Positions 52,415 to 59,568 of a stretch of 64,000 bases of DNA are shown here, in pieces. The notes under the pieces are model-generated. The model was given only the letters and a program-made list of their open reading frames with translations. It had not been told where the DNA came from and did not search any database. The stretch's first letter is position 1; every line of letters begins with the position of its first letter. Location of the stretch: positions 434,001 to 498,000 of the forward strand of contig OZ251446.1 of assembly GCA_965242495.1 (NCBI GenBank), in the 5' to 3' direction. The DNA comes from CBDESN01 sp965242495 (GTDB lineage: Bacteria; Pseudomonadota; Alphaproteobacteria; MPNO01). The position numbers and the translations under genes are program-made.

Positions 52415-54001
52415 ATGCGGATGGAGGACAACACAGTCGTCGTAGACCGCTCGGCGACGCCGGCCGCGCTCCGCTTCGCGCCCGCGTTCAACGTCGCGGT
52501 TCCGTTCATCGACCGGCATCTCGCCGAGGGCCGGGGCGCCAAGACCGCGATCCGGACCGTCGACGAGGAGGTGAGCTACGCGGGGCTGGCCGAACGGGTC
52601 AACCGCTGCGGCGACGCGCTCAAGACGTTGGGCGTGGGCGCCGGCGAGCGGGTGCTGATGGTGGTCAAGGACGGCCCGGCCCTGATCGCGCTGTTCTTCG
52701 GCGCGGTCAAGGCGGGCGCCGTTCCGGCGCCGGTCAATACGCTGCTGCGGGCGAGCGACTATCGCTATCTGATCGAGGATTCGGGATGCGCGGTCCTGGC
52801 CTACAGCCCCGAATTCGCCGAGGTCGTGGAGGCGGCCGCGTCCGAGGCGGCGCACAAGCCGCGCCACATGCTGAAGACCGGGGGCGACGACGGCCTTTCC
52901 GGTCTGGCGGCGCAGGCCGCGCCCGCGCTCGCGCCGGCGCCCGCGACCGCGGCGACCGACTGTTTCTGGCTGTATTCGTCGGGCTCGACCGGCAACCCCA
53001 AGGGCGTCGTCCACTCGCATCGGGACATGGTGTGCACCAGCCAGCGCTACGCCGCGGACGTGGCGGGGATCCGCGAAGACGACGTCTGCTTCTCGGTGAG
53101 CAAGCTGTTCCATTCCTACGGCTTCGGCAACGCGATGACCTTTCCGCTCTGGGCGGGGGCCACGATCGTGCTCAGCGACCGGCGCGTCTCGCCCGACATG
53201 ACCTTCGAGATCATCGAGCGGTTCCGGCCGACGGTGTTCTACGGCGTGCCGACGCTCTATGCGCAGCAGCTGCACGCGCTGGAAAGCGCCGCGCCGGACT
53301 TCTCGTCGCTCAGGCTGTGCATCTCGGCCGGCGAAGCCCTGCCGGCGGACGTGTTCCGGCGCTGGCGGGAGCGCACCGGGCTCGCCATCCTCGACGGGCT
53401 GGGCTCGACCGAAATGCTGCACATCTTCGCCTCCAACAGCGAAACCGACCTCAAGCCGGGCACTTCGGGCAAGGCGGTGCCGGGCTACGAGGTCAAGATC
53501 GTCGACGAGGCCGGCGAGCCGGTCGGGCCGGGCGAGATCGGCGTCGTGCTGGTCAAGGGCGAGTCGGCCGCCCGTTGCTACTGGAACAATCCGGAGAAGA
53601 CCGCGGCGACGATGCTGGGCGACGGCTGGCTGAACACCGGCGACATGTATTACCGCGACGAAGAAGGCTATCTCGTCAATTGCGGGCGCGGCGACGACAT
53701 GCTCAAGGTCGGCGCCCTGTGGTGCTCGCCGTTCGAGATCGAGGCCCGGCTGATCGAGCATCCCAAGGTGCTGGAGGCGGCGGTCGTGGGCCGCGCCGAC
53801 GACGACGGGCTGACCAAGCCGGAAGCGTTCGTCGTGCCGAACGATCCCGGCGATGCGGGCGCCGCGCTGGGCGAGGAGCTGCGCGAGCATTGCCGGGCCG
53901 GGCTGGCCCGCTACAAATATCCCCGCTGGTTCAACTTCGTCGACGAACTGCCCAAGACCGCGACCGGAAAGATCCAGCGCTTCCGGCTGCGGGCCGGGTG
54001 A
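52415..54001 (+). CDS. Benzoate-CoA-ligase-like AMP-binding enzyme
   Basis: A 528-residue acyl-CoA synthetase. The AMP-binding P-loop YSSGSTGNPKGVVHSHRD is near residue 190; KLFHSYGFGNAMTFPLWAGA, ISAGEALPADVF and LDGLGSTEMLHIF follow the benzoate-CoA ligase group; and the C-terminal lysine that catalyses adenylation is in LPKTATGKIQRF. It converts an aromatic or related acid to its CoA thioester with ATP, in line with the aromatic genes elsewhere in the window. The start may be the ATG at 52415 or 52421. The 26-bp tail of the gene is repeated just after it. Confidence 0.88.
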   Translation: MRMEDNTVVVDRSATPAALRFAPAFNVAVPFIDRHLAEGRGAKTAIRTVDEEVSYAGLAERVNRCGDALKTLGVGAGERVLMVVKDGPALIALFFGAVKAGAVPAPVNTLLRASDYRYLIEDSGCAVLAYSPEFAEVVEAAASEAAHKPRHMLKTGGDDGLSGLAAQAAPALAPAPATAATDCFWLYSSGSTGNPKGVVHSHRDMVCTSQRYAADVAGIREDDVCFSVSKLFHSYGFGNAMTFPLWAGATIVLSDRRVSPDMTFEIIERFRPTVFYGVPTLYAQQLHALESAAPDFSSLRLCISAGEALPADVFRRWRERTGLAILDGLGSTEMLHIFASNSETDLKPGTSGKAVPGYEVKIVDEAGEPVGPGEIGVVLVKGESAARCYWNNPEKTAATMLGDGWLNTGDMYYRDEEGYLVNCGRGDDMLKVGALWCSPFEIEARLIEHPKVLEAAVVGRADDDGLTKPEAFVVPNDPGDAGAALGEELREHCRAGLARYKYPRWFNFVDELPKTATGKIQRFRLRAG

Positions 54002-54065
54002 GGCGCTACATGGTTTCTTACGCTGCTTCCGAAAAAACGCGCTTCCGGCTGCGGGCGGGGTGAGG
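53978..54065 (+). repeat. Direct repeat of the CoA-ligase gene end
   Basis: CGCTTCCGGCTGCGGGCCGG, the last coding bases, the stop and AGG (53978-54003), recur at 54040-54065 with one mismatch. The 36 bases between are AT-richer. This looks like the scar of a short insertion or slippage duplication. Confidence 0.7.
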
Positions 54066-54094
54066 ACGGGCGGCGGGAGGATCGGGAGGACGGG

Positions 54095-54541
54095 ATGACG
54101 AAACCGATGCGACTCCAGGCGGATGCGCCGATCTTCCTGGCTCTGGTGGTCAAGGACGTCGGCGCCGCGGTCGCGTTCTATCGCGACGTGCTGGGCATGG
54201 AGGAGATCAAGCAGGTCGTCGTGCCGGACGGCAAGGCCGCGGACGGCGGGTTCGCGCGCAAGGGCTTCCGTTTCCGCACCTTCCGCATGGGCCCGCTCGC
54301 GCTCAAGCTGGTCGAGGTGGAAGGCCGGCCGGAATCGACCCAGGGTCTGGTCGATACGCATACCGGGGTCCGCTACATCTCCTTCGCGGTGGAAGACATC
54401 GAAGCCGTGGAGCGGCGGCTGCGGGAAGCGGGCGTCGAATTCGAGTCGCCGATCCTGCCGCCGGAACCCGACCACGGCGTGGGCCGGCTGGTGTTCTTCC
54501 GCGATCCCGACGGCAATCTGCTGGAACTCTACGGCGACTGA
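54095..54541 (+). CDS. VOC superfamily protein
   Basis: A 148-residue glyoxalase-fold protein with two modules: FLALVVKDVGAAVAFYRDVL at the start and TGVRYISFAVEDIEAVERRL in the second half, ending in LVFFRDPDGNLLELYGD, where the Glu is the usual metal ligand. It may be a lyase, dioxygenase or epimerase such as methylmalonyl-CoA epimerase; its length and position near acyl-CoA ligases make a CoA-thioester substrate conceivable but unproven. It starts 93 bp after the CoA ligase. Confidence 0.8.
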   Translation: MTKPMRLQADAPIFLALVVKDVGAAVAFYRDVLGMEEIKQVVVPDGKAADGGFARKGFRFRTFRMGPLALKLVEVEGRPESTQGLVDTHTGVRYISFAVEDIEAVERRLREAGVEFESPILPPEPDHGVGRLVFFRDPDGNLLELYGD

Positions 54542-54612
54542 GGGTCCGTTCGAGGATCGCGCTCATCCATGTGCGCCCCGGCGGAACCCGATTTCTCGAA
54601 CGGACTCTGAGG

Positions 54613-55329
54613 ATGCCGCCGGTCCGCAGCGCGGCGAGGGAGGTCGAAGCGATCCTGGCGGCCGCCCGCGCGCGCGGCCAGCGGACGCTTTCGGAGCATG
54701 ACGGCAAGCGGATTCTCGCCGCCTACGGCGTTCCCGTAGCGCGCGAGGCGCTGGTGGGCGGGCCGGCGGAAGCGGCGCGCGCCGCGCGCCGGATCGGCTA
54801 TCCCGTGGTCCTCAAGGCGTGCGCGGCCGATGCGATCCACAAGACGGAGAAGGGCTTGGTCGCGCTCGGCCTCGCCGACGAGCGCGCTCTGGCGGCGGCC
54901 TTCGCGGAGATCGCGGCGCGGGCGGGCGAGGGGCATGACGGCGGCTTCCTGGTCCAGGAGAAGATCGACGGCGCGCGCGAACTGACGATCGGCATGATCC
55001 GCGATTCGCAGTTCGGCCCGTCGGTGATGTTCGGGCTCGGCGGCATCTTCGCCGAGATACTCGAGGACGTAGCGTTCCGGGTGGCCCCGGTCGGCAAGCG
55101 GGATGCGCTCGACATGCTGCGCAGCATCCGCGGCAGCCGCATCCTCGGCCCGGTGCGCGGCATGGAGCCGGTCGATCTCGAGCTGCTGAGCGCAAGCGTC
55201 CGGGCGCTCGGCAGGATCGGCCTCGACCATGACGACGTCGAGCAGTTCGACGTGAACCCGCTCATCGTGCAGGGCGGGCGGCCGATCGCGGTCGATGCGC
55301 TGGTCGTCCTGGCGGAGCCGCCGCGGTGA
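54613..55329 (+). CDS. ADP-forming acyl-CoA synthetase, beta (ATP-grasp) subunit
   Basis: A 238-residue ATP-grasp protein: LSEHDGKRILAAYGVPVARE, then PVVLKACAADAIHKTEKGLV, FLVQEKIDGARELTIGMIRD, GPSVMFGLGGIFAEI and QFDVNPLIVQGG. This is the beta part of NDP-forming acetate/acyl-CoA synthetases, which make acyl-CoA and ADP through a phosphohistidine. The alpha subunit overlaps its stop by 4 bp, so the enzyme is split into two chains here, with beta first. A GTG at 54571 is an alternative start. Confidence 0.87.
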   Translation: MPPVRSAAREVEAILAAARARGQRTLSEHDGKRILAAYGVPVAREALVGGPAEAARAARRIGYPVVLKACAADAIHKTEKGLVALGLADERALAAAFAEIAARAGEGHDGGFLVQEKIDGARELTIGMIRDSQFGPSVMFGLGGIFAEILEDVAFRVAPVGKRDALDMLRSIRGSRILGPVRGMEPVDLELLSASVRALGRIGLDHDDVEQFDVNPLIVQGGRPIAVDALVVLAEPPR

Positions 55330-56750
55330 CCGGCGCGATGGAGAAGTTCTTCGCCCCGCGCGGCGTGGCGGTGATCGGCGCCTCGGCGACGCCCGGCAAG
55401 CCGGGCAACGTGCTGCTGCGGAACCTCGACGCCAACGGCTACGCCGGCGGGGTCTATCCGGTCAATCCGCGCGGCGGCGAGATCGAGGGCCGCAAGGTCT
55501 ACCGGTCGATCGAGGAGCTTCCCGACGGCGTCGATCAGGCGGTGGTGACGCTGCCGGCGGCGGACAATCCCGGCGTAGTCCGCGCCTGCGCCGCCAAGGG
55601 GATCGAGGCGATCGTGCTGGCGGCGAGCGGGTTCGCCGAGGTCGATCGCATGGGCGAATCGCTCCAGGACGAGCTCGCCCGCGCGATCGCCGAGACCGGC
55701 GTCCGCGTGCTCGGCCCCAATACGACCGGGCACGTCTCCACCCCGAGCGGCTTCACTTCGAGCTTCTTTCCGCTCGGCAGGATCCCGAGAGGGCGGATCT
55801 CCTATATCGCCCAGACCGGGAACTTCTCCGGCATCACGCTGCGCCACATCATGTCGGCGGAGAATTTCGGCGTCTGCCGGGTCGCCGGGCTCGGCAACAA
55901 GGTGGACGTGGACGAAAGCGAACTGCTCGAATATCTCGGCGACGACGACGAGACCGCGGCGATCCTGCTCTATCTCGAAAGCATCAAGCGGCCGCGGCGC
56001 TTCCTCGCCGTCGCCGGCGAGGTGACCCGGCGCAAGCCGGTGATCCTGCTCAAGGGGGGGCGTTCGGACGCTGGGGCCCAAGCGGCGCTCGCCCATACGG
56101 CGTCGCTCGCCTCCGACGCCCGCATCGTCGACGGCGCCATGCGTCAGGCCGGGGTCGTCCGCATCGACAAATACTCGCATCTGGTGCAGGTGGCCAAGGC
56201 GCTCGCCTGCGCCGGACTGCCGCGCGGGCCGCGCGTGTCCTTCCTGTCGCCTTCGGGCGCGTTCACCGTCTGCATGACCGATCTGTGCCGCGCTCAGGGG
56301 CTCGAAGTGCCGGCGCTGGAGGCCAAGACCCGCAAGCGCCTCCAGGAGATCAGCCCGCCCTTCATCCGGATGCGCAACCCGGTGGACATCTACGGCGCCG
56401 TGAGCCTGCACGGCTTCGAGTTCGCCTATGGCGAGGCGCTGCGGGCGGTGCTCGCCGACCGCAACGTCGATGCGGCGGTGGCGATCGTGCTGGTCACCGA
56501 CGAGACCGGCGCGCCATCCTACGACTTCCTGGTGGAGATCGCGCGCGAGACGCCGGACAAGCCGGTCCTGGTGACCTTCATGGGACAGCATGAGCGCAAC
56601 CTGGAGGCCAAGGCCTTCTTGGAGCCGCGCGGCGTTCCCGCCTATATGCTGGTCGAGGAGCCGTTCGAGACGCTGGGCGCGCTGGCCCGCTGCCGGGCGG
56701 CCATGGACCGCGGCGGGCGCAGACGGAGGACCGGGGAGGGAGCGACATGA
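55326..56750 (+). CDS. ADP-forming acyl-CoA synthetase, alpha (CoA-binding) subunit
   Basis: A 474-residue protein. The CoA-binding Rossmann domain starts FFAPRGVAVIGASATPGKPG, then the succinyl-CoA-ligase-like domains follow with LGPNTTGHVSTPSGF, ISYIAQTGNFSG and LKGGRSDAGAQAALAHTASL, in which the histidine is the phosphorylated residue. With the beta subunit it forms an acyl-CoA synthetase (ADP-forming). The substrate could be acetate, pimelate or an aromatic acid; the context with a benzoate-CoA-ligase-like gene favours a carboxylic acid of a catabolic route. GTG start, and ATGA overlap with the next gene. Confidence 0.88.
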   Translation: MTGAMEKFFAPRGVAVIGASATPGKPGNVLLRNLDANGYAGGVYPVNPRGGEIEGRKVYRSIEELPDGVDQAVVTLPAADNPGVVRACAAKGIEAIVLAASGFAEVDRMGESLQDELARAIAETGVRVLGPNTTGHVSTPSGFTSSFFPLGRIPRGRISYIAQTGNFSGITLRHIMSAENFGVCRVAGLGNKVDVDESELLEYLGDDDETAAILLYLESIKRPRRFLAVAGEVTRRKPVILLKGGRSDAGAQAALAHTASLASDARIVDGAMRQAGVVRIDKYSHLVQVAKALACAGLPRGPRVSFLSPSGAFTVCMTDLCRAQGLEVPALEAKTRKRLQEISPPFIRMRNPVDIYGAVSLHGFEFAYGEALRAVLADRNVDAAVAIVLVTDETGAPSYDFLVEIARETPDKPVLVTFMGQHERNLEAKAFLEPRGVPAYMLVEEPFETLGALARCRAAMDRGGRRRRTGEGAT

Positions 56751-57190
56751 CCGCCGACAGGGCCGCGCTGGAGAAGCTGACGACCGATTTCACCGAGGCG
56801 TTCAACCGCGAGGACATCGACGAGGTGATGTCCTATTTCGCCGAGGACGCGATCTACGACGAGTTCAACGGCGTCCGCCATGCGGGGAAGGCGGCCATCC
56901 GCGAGGCGTTCGTCCCCCAGTTCCGGGGCGATTTCGGCCGTATGCGCTTCCACGCCGAGGACATGTTTCTGGACCCGGCGGCGGGGAAGGCCATGATCCG
57001 CTGGCTGCTCACGATCGAGACCCCGGAGCGCGCCGGCGGCTGGCGCGGCCTCGACCTGCTCCATTTCGAGGGCGGCAAGCTCAAGGAGAAGCACACCTAC
57101 GCCAAGGCGAGGAGTCCGGCGGTGGAGAAGAAGGCCGAATCGCCCCGCGTCCGCGCCGCCATCGACGGGTCGTATCGAGAGTCCGTTTGA
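56747..57190 (+). CDS. NTF2/SnoaL-like protein
   Basis: A 147-residue protein with an NTF2-like cone fold: LEKLTTDFTEAFNREDIDEV, then MSYFAEDAIYDEFNGVRHAG, the KAAIREAFVPQF helix and LDLLHFEGGKLKEKHTYAKA. Such folds serve as isomerases, dehydratases or small-molecule binders. It overlaps the alpha-subunit gene by 4 bp and is the last gene of that operon. It probably acts on the acyl-CoA or acid handled by its neighbours, which is inference. REP-like fragments follow the stop (57185-57260). Confidence 0.8.
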   Translation: MTADRAALEKLTTDFTEAFNREDIDEVMSYFAEDAIYDEFNGVRHAGKAAIREAFVPQFRGDFGRMRFHAEDMFLDPAAGKAMIRWLLTIETPERAGGWRGLDLLHFEGGKLKEKHTYAKARSPAVEKKAESPRVRAAIDGSYRESV

Positions 57191-57328
57191 GAATCCCGCT
57201 TATTCATGAGAGTCGTCCCGGCGAAAGGGATTCGTCCGAAATGGATTCCCGAGTGACGAGGGGATGCGGGGATGGCGGCGCGGCCCGCGGAGCCTGTCTC
57301 CGCAGGGGCGCCTCCGCGGAGCCGGGGG

Positions 57329-57628
57329 TCAGGCGGCGGCCGGGGCGGGCTGCTCGAGGTCGGATTTGGCGATGAAGTGGACCTGGGGCCAGCCCGGGGA
57401 GTCCTCCGCCTCCACCCACACCTTCTCGATGATCTCCGAGCGCACGTCCATCGAGCGTCCCTGGTCGATCAGCTGCTCGACCTTGCCGTCATAGACGATC
57501 CTCACGTCCAGCAAAGGGTCGTCGTAGTGGTCGAAGCCGGGCTTGACGTCGATGCTGACGATGGGGATGTCGGCGAAACGGGCCTTGAAGGCCGCCTCCG
57601 CGATCTCGCGGACCTGCCGTTCGTTCAT
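57329..57628 (-). CDS. Small protein paired with a HEPN-like gene, unknown
   Basis: A 99-residue protein. It begins NERQVREIAEAAFKARFADI, contains HYDDPLLDVRIVYDGKVEQL, and ends VHFIAKSDLEQPAPAAA. No named family is recognised, but this type of small protein is often encoded directly after a HEPN-like helical protein, as here, with a 4-bp overlap. The pair may be a toxin-antitoxin-like or sensor pair. It lies on the strand opposite to the acyl-CoA synthetase operon. Confidence 0.6.
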   Translation of the reverse strand: MNERQVREIAEAAFKARFADIPIVSIDVKPGFDHYDDPLLDVRIVYDGKVEQLIDQGRSMDVRSEIIEKVWVEAEDSPGWPQVHFIAKSDLEQPAPAAA

Positions 57629-57873
57629 CTCGGAATCTCCTGGGACGGTCGTTGCCTGAACAATGCATGAGCGGCGAAGGCGCGCCTGGCCGCGGCGTCC
57701 GCCCGCTCGAACCGGTCGATGGCGCGCTCTGCGGAGACTATGTATTCCAGAACGTCGGACGTCCGGTAAGCCTCCACGTCCAGCGCATAGTCCGCCTTCT
57801 GCCGTTCGACCTGCAACACCACGAACGACTTGGCGAAGCTGCGGACCTCCGCGCAGTCATCGACGGGTCGCAT
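57625..57873 (-). pseudogene. HEPN-like protein, C-terminal remnant
   Basis: The visible 82 residues (RSFAKSFVVLQVERQKADYA, then AERAIDRFERADAAARRAFA) resemble the C-terminal helices of HEPN-like proteins of about 150 residues that are partnered with a small downstream gene. The N-terminal part is absent: upstream of the first usable ATG (57873) the DNA turns into the REP-like repeat cluster. It looks truncated by repeat insertion. It overlaps its partner gene by 4 bp. Confidence 0.5.
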
Positions 57874-57884
57874 CAAGCCGCGTC

Positions 57885-58400
57885 GCGGGCCGTGATTCCG
57901 AGGTCCCTGGATTCCCGCTTTCGAGCGTGTGAAGAAATCCCGAGACGTCCGCGTGGGCGTCGGTTCAGCCGACCGAGCGCGCGGAATCCCCGGGCGCGCG
58001 GGAATGACGAGGGAGGCCTGTGACGACGGCCCGAGGGAGGCCGTCGCGGCCTCCCCCGTCATTCCCCCGGTCGGGCGGGGGGCAGGCTCCGCGAAAGAGC
58101 ATGGGACGAAACCCTTGGCGTATCCGCCTCGAGTCGATGGCTTTCCTGGGGCCATCGTCACGCCCCCCTTCCGTCATTCCCGCGAAAGCGGGAATCCATA
58201 TTCGTATCCCGTTTCTCGCTTCCGTGGGGACGAAGGGCCTGTGACGTCGGCTCGAGGTACGCCCAAGGACCCGTCCTTTCCCGCCCTGGATTCCCGCTTT
58301 CGCGGGAATGACGAGGAGGGTGCGACGATGGCCCCGGGAAGGCCATCGGCTCGAGGCGGATGCGTCGGACTTCTTCGCACGCTCGGAAGCGGGAACGACG
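57885..58400. repeat. Cluster of REP-like palindromic repeats (cluster 4)
   Basis: TTCCCGC/GCGGGAA palindromes lie at about 58172-58197 and 58288-58315, with half or degenerate copies near 57907 and 58060. The block from about 57926 (AGCGTGTGAAGAAATCCCGA onward) is a near-copy of 567-720, so clusters 1 and 4 share a composite unit of well over 100 bp. No gene was seen between 57874 and 58414. Confidence 0.8.
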
Positions 58401-58414
58401 CGCCCCGGGTCGCG

Positions 58415-59326
58415 TCAGCAGGCGACGCCGTGCGCGCGCAGGAACCCGATCATCGCCTCGCGGCAGGCGGCCGGCTCCTCGACCTGGAGCAGGTGTCCGG
58501 CGCCGGGGATCGGCGTGTAATCGTAGCCGTTCTCCTCCGCCAACGCCCGGTTGGCGATCGCGGTGGGGCCGGGGCGGGGGAGGTCGGGGTCGGCGGCGAT
58601 CAGCTTGACCGGTCCGCCGAACTCGTCGGCGCGGGGCCACAGATTCATCGGGATGTTGGCGAGATAGGTCTCCGCCTCCACCGCGGGCGGGCAGGCCAGC
58701 GCCCATTCGCCGCCCTCCGGGCGCAGCACGGCGCGGGCCATCGCCGCATGGGCGCCTTCGACCCAGCCGCGATGCGCGCGGGCGGCGGCGTACTGGCCCG
58801 CCAGCTCGTCCGGATGGGCGAAACGGTCCTGCCGGCTTCGCGCCCAGGCTTCGAGCTTGTATTCGAAATCGATCATCGGCCGGTGGGCCGGATGGCCGGG
58901 CGGCGGGATGTTGGGCGGATCGAACAGGACCAGCGCATCCCAGCCCCAGCCGATCTCGAGGGCGTGCTTCATCGCCGCCCGCCCGGACATGGAGTGGAAG
59001 ACGCCGACGCCGGGCTTGGCGCCGTATCGCGCCGCGGCCCCGCGCCGGACCGTCTCCACGTCGCGCGACAGCTGCGCGTAGTTGTTCCCCGCCGGATCGG
59101 AGGGCGCGTTCCGCCCATGGTTGCGATGGTCGAACAGGATCAGTTCGAAGCGCTCCCGCAAGGGCGCCCAGAAGGCGGCGTAGCCGTCGATGGCGAACCC
59201 GTTGCCGTGGCTCAGGAACAGGCGGGTCGCGGCGCCGGCGTCGCCATGGCGGCGGATACGGAGCTTCGCGCCGTCGTCCATGGCGAGGTCGAAGGCGTCC
59301 AGCGGTTCGGGTGCGGCGGGTTGCAT
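58415..59326 (-). CDS. Alpha/beta hydrolase
   Basis: A 303-residue alpha/beta-hydrolase. The oxyanion segment FLSHGNGFAIDGY leads into the core; FDHRNHGRN follows; the nucleophile elbow is VFHSMSGRAAM (Ser in HSMSG); an acid is likely in IAADPDLP; and the catalytic His is in GAGHLLQVEEP. Members are esterases, C-C hydrolases or lactonases. In a genome rich in ring-cleavage enzymes, hydrolysis of a ring-opened product is possible. The start at MQPAAP is preferred over an upstream in-frame ATG that gives a Gly/Pro-rich stretch. 242 bp of unassigned DNA lie upstream. Confidence 0.83.
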   Translation of the reverse strand: MQPAAPEPLDAFDLAMDDGAKLRIRRHGDAGAATRLFLSHGNGFAIDGYAAFWAPLRERFELILFDHRNHGRNAPSDPAGNNYAQLSRDVETVRRGAAARYGAKPGVGVFHSMSGRAAMKHALEIGWGWDALVLFDPPNIPPPGHPAHRPMIDFEYKLEAWARSRQDRFAHPDELAGQYAAARAHRGWVEGAHAAMARAVLRPEGGEWALACPPAVEAETYLANIPMNLWPRADEFGGPVKLIAADPDLPRPGPTAIANRALAEENGYDYTPIPGAGHLLQVEEPAACREAMIGFLRAHGVAC

Positions 59327-59568
59327 GTCGGCGTCCTTGCGGGGAGGGGGAGTGCGGCCGCCGCCTCCGAACATGCGCAAGGGGCTGCGGATATACGAGA
59401 GGGAGGGAGAGCGATGGCGCGCACAGTCGCCATCCCGCTGCGGCGCCCGGCGACGATCATAGGGGGAACGGCCCGATTGACGCCGAACGACCCCCGTTTA
59501 CCGCGCCGCTAAACCCCTGTCAACCGCTATTTGAAGGAGCTTCGAATGGCGACCGCGCGGAACCCGAC

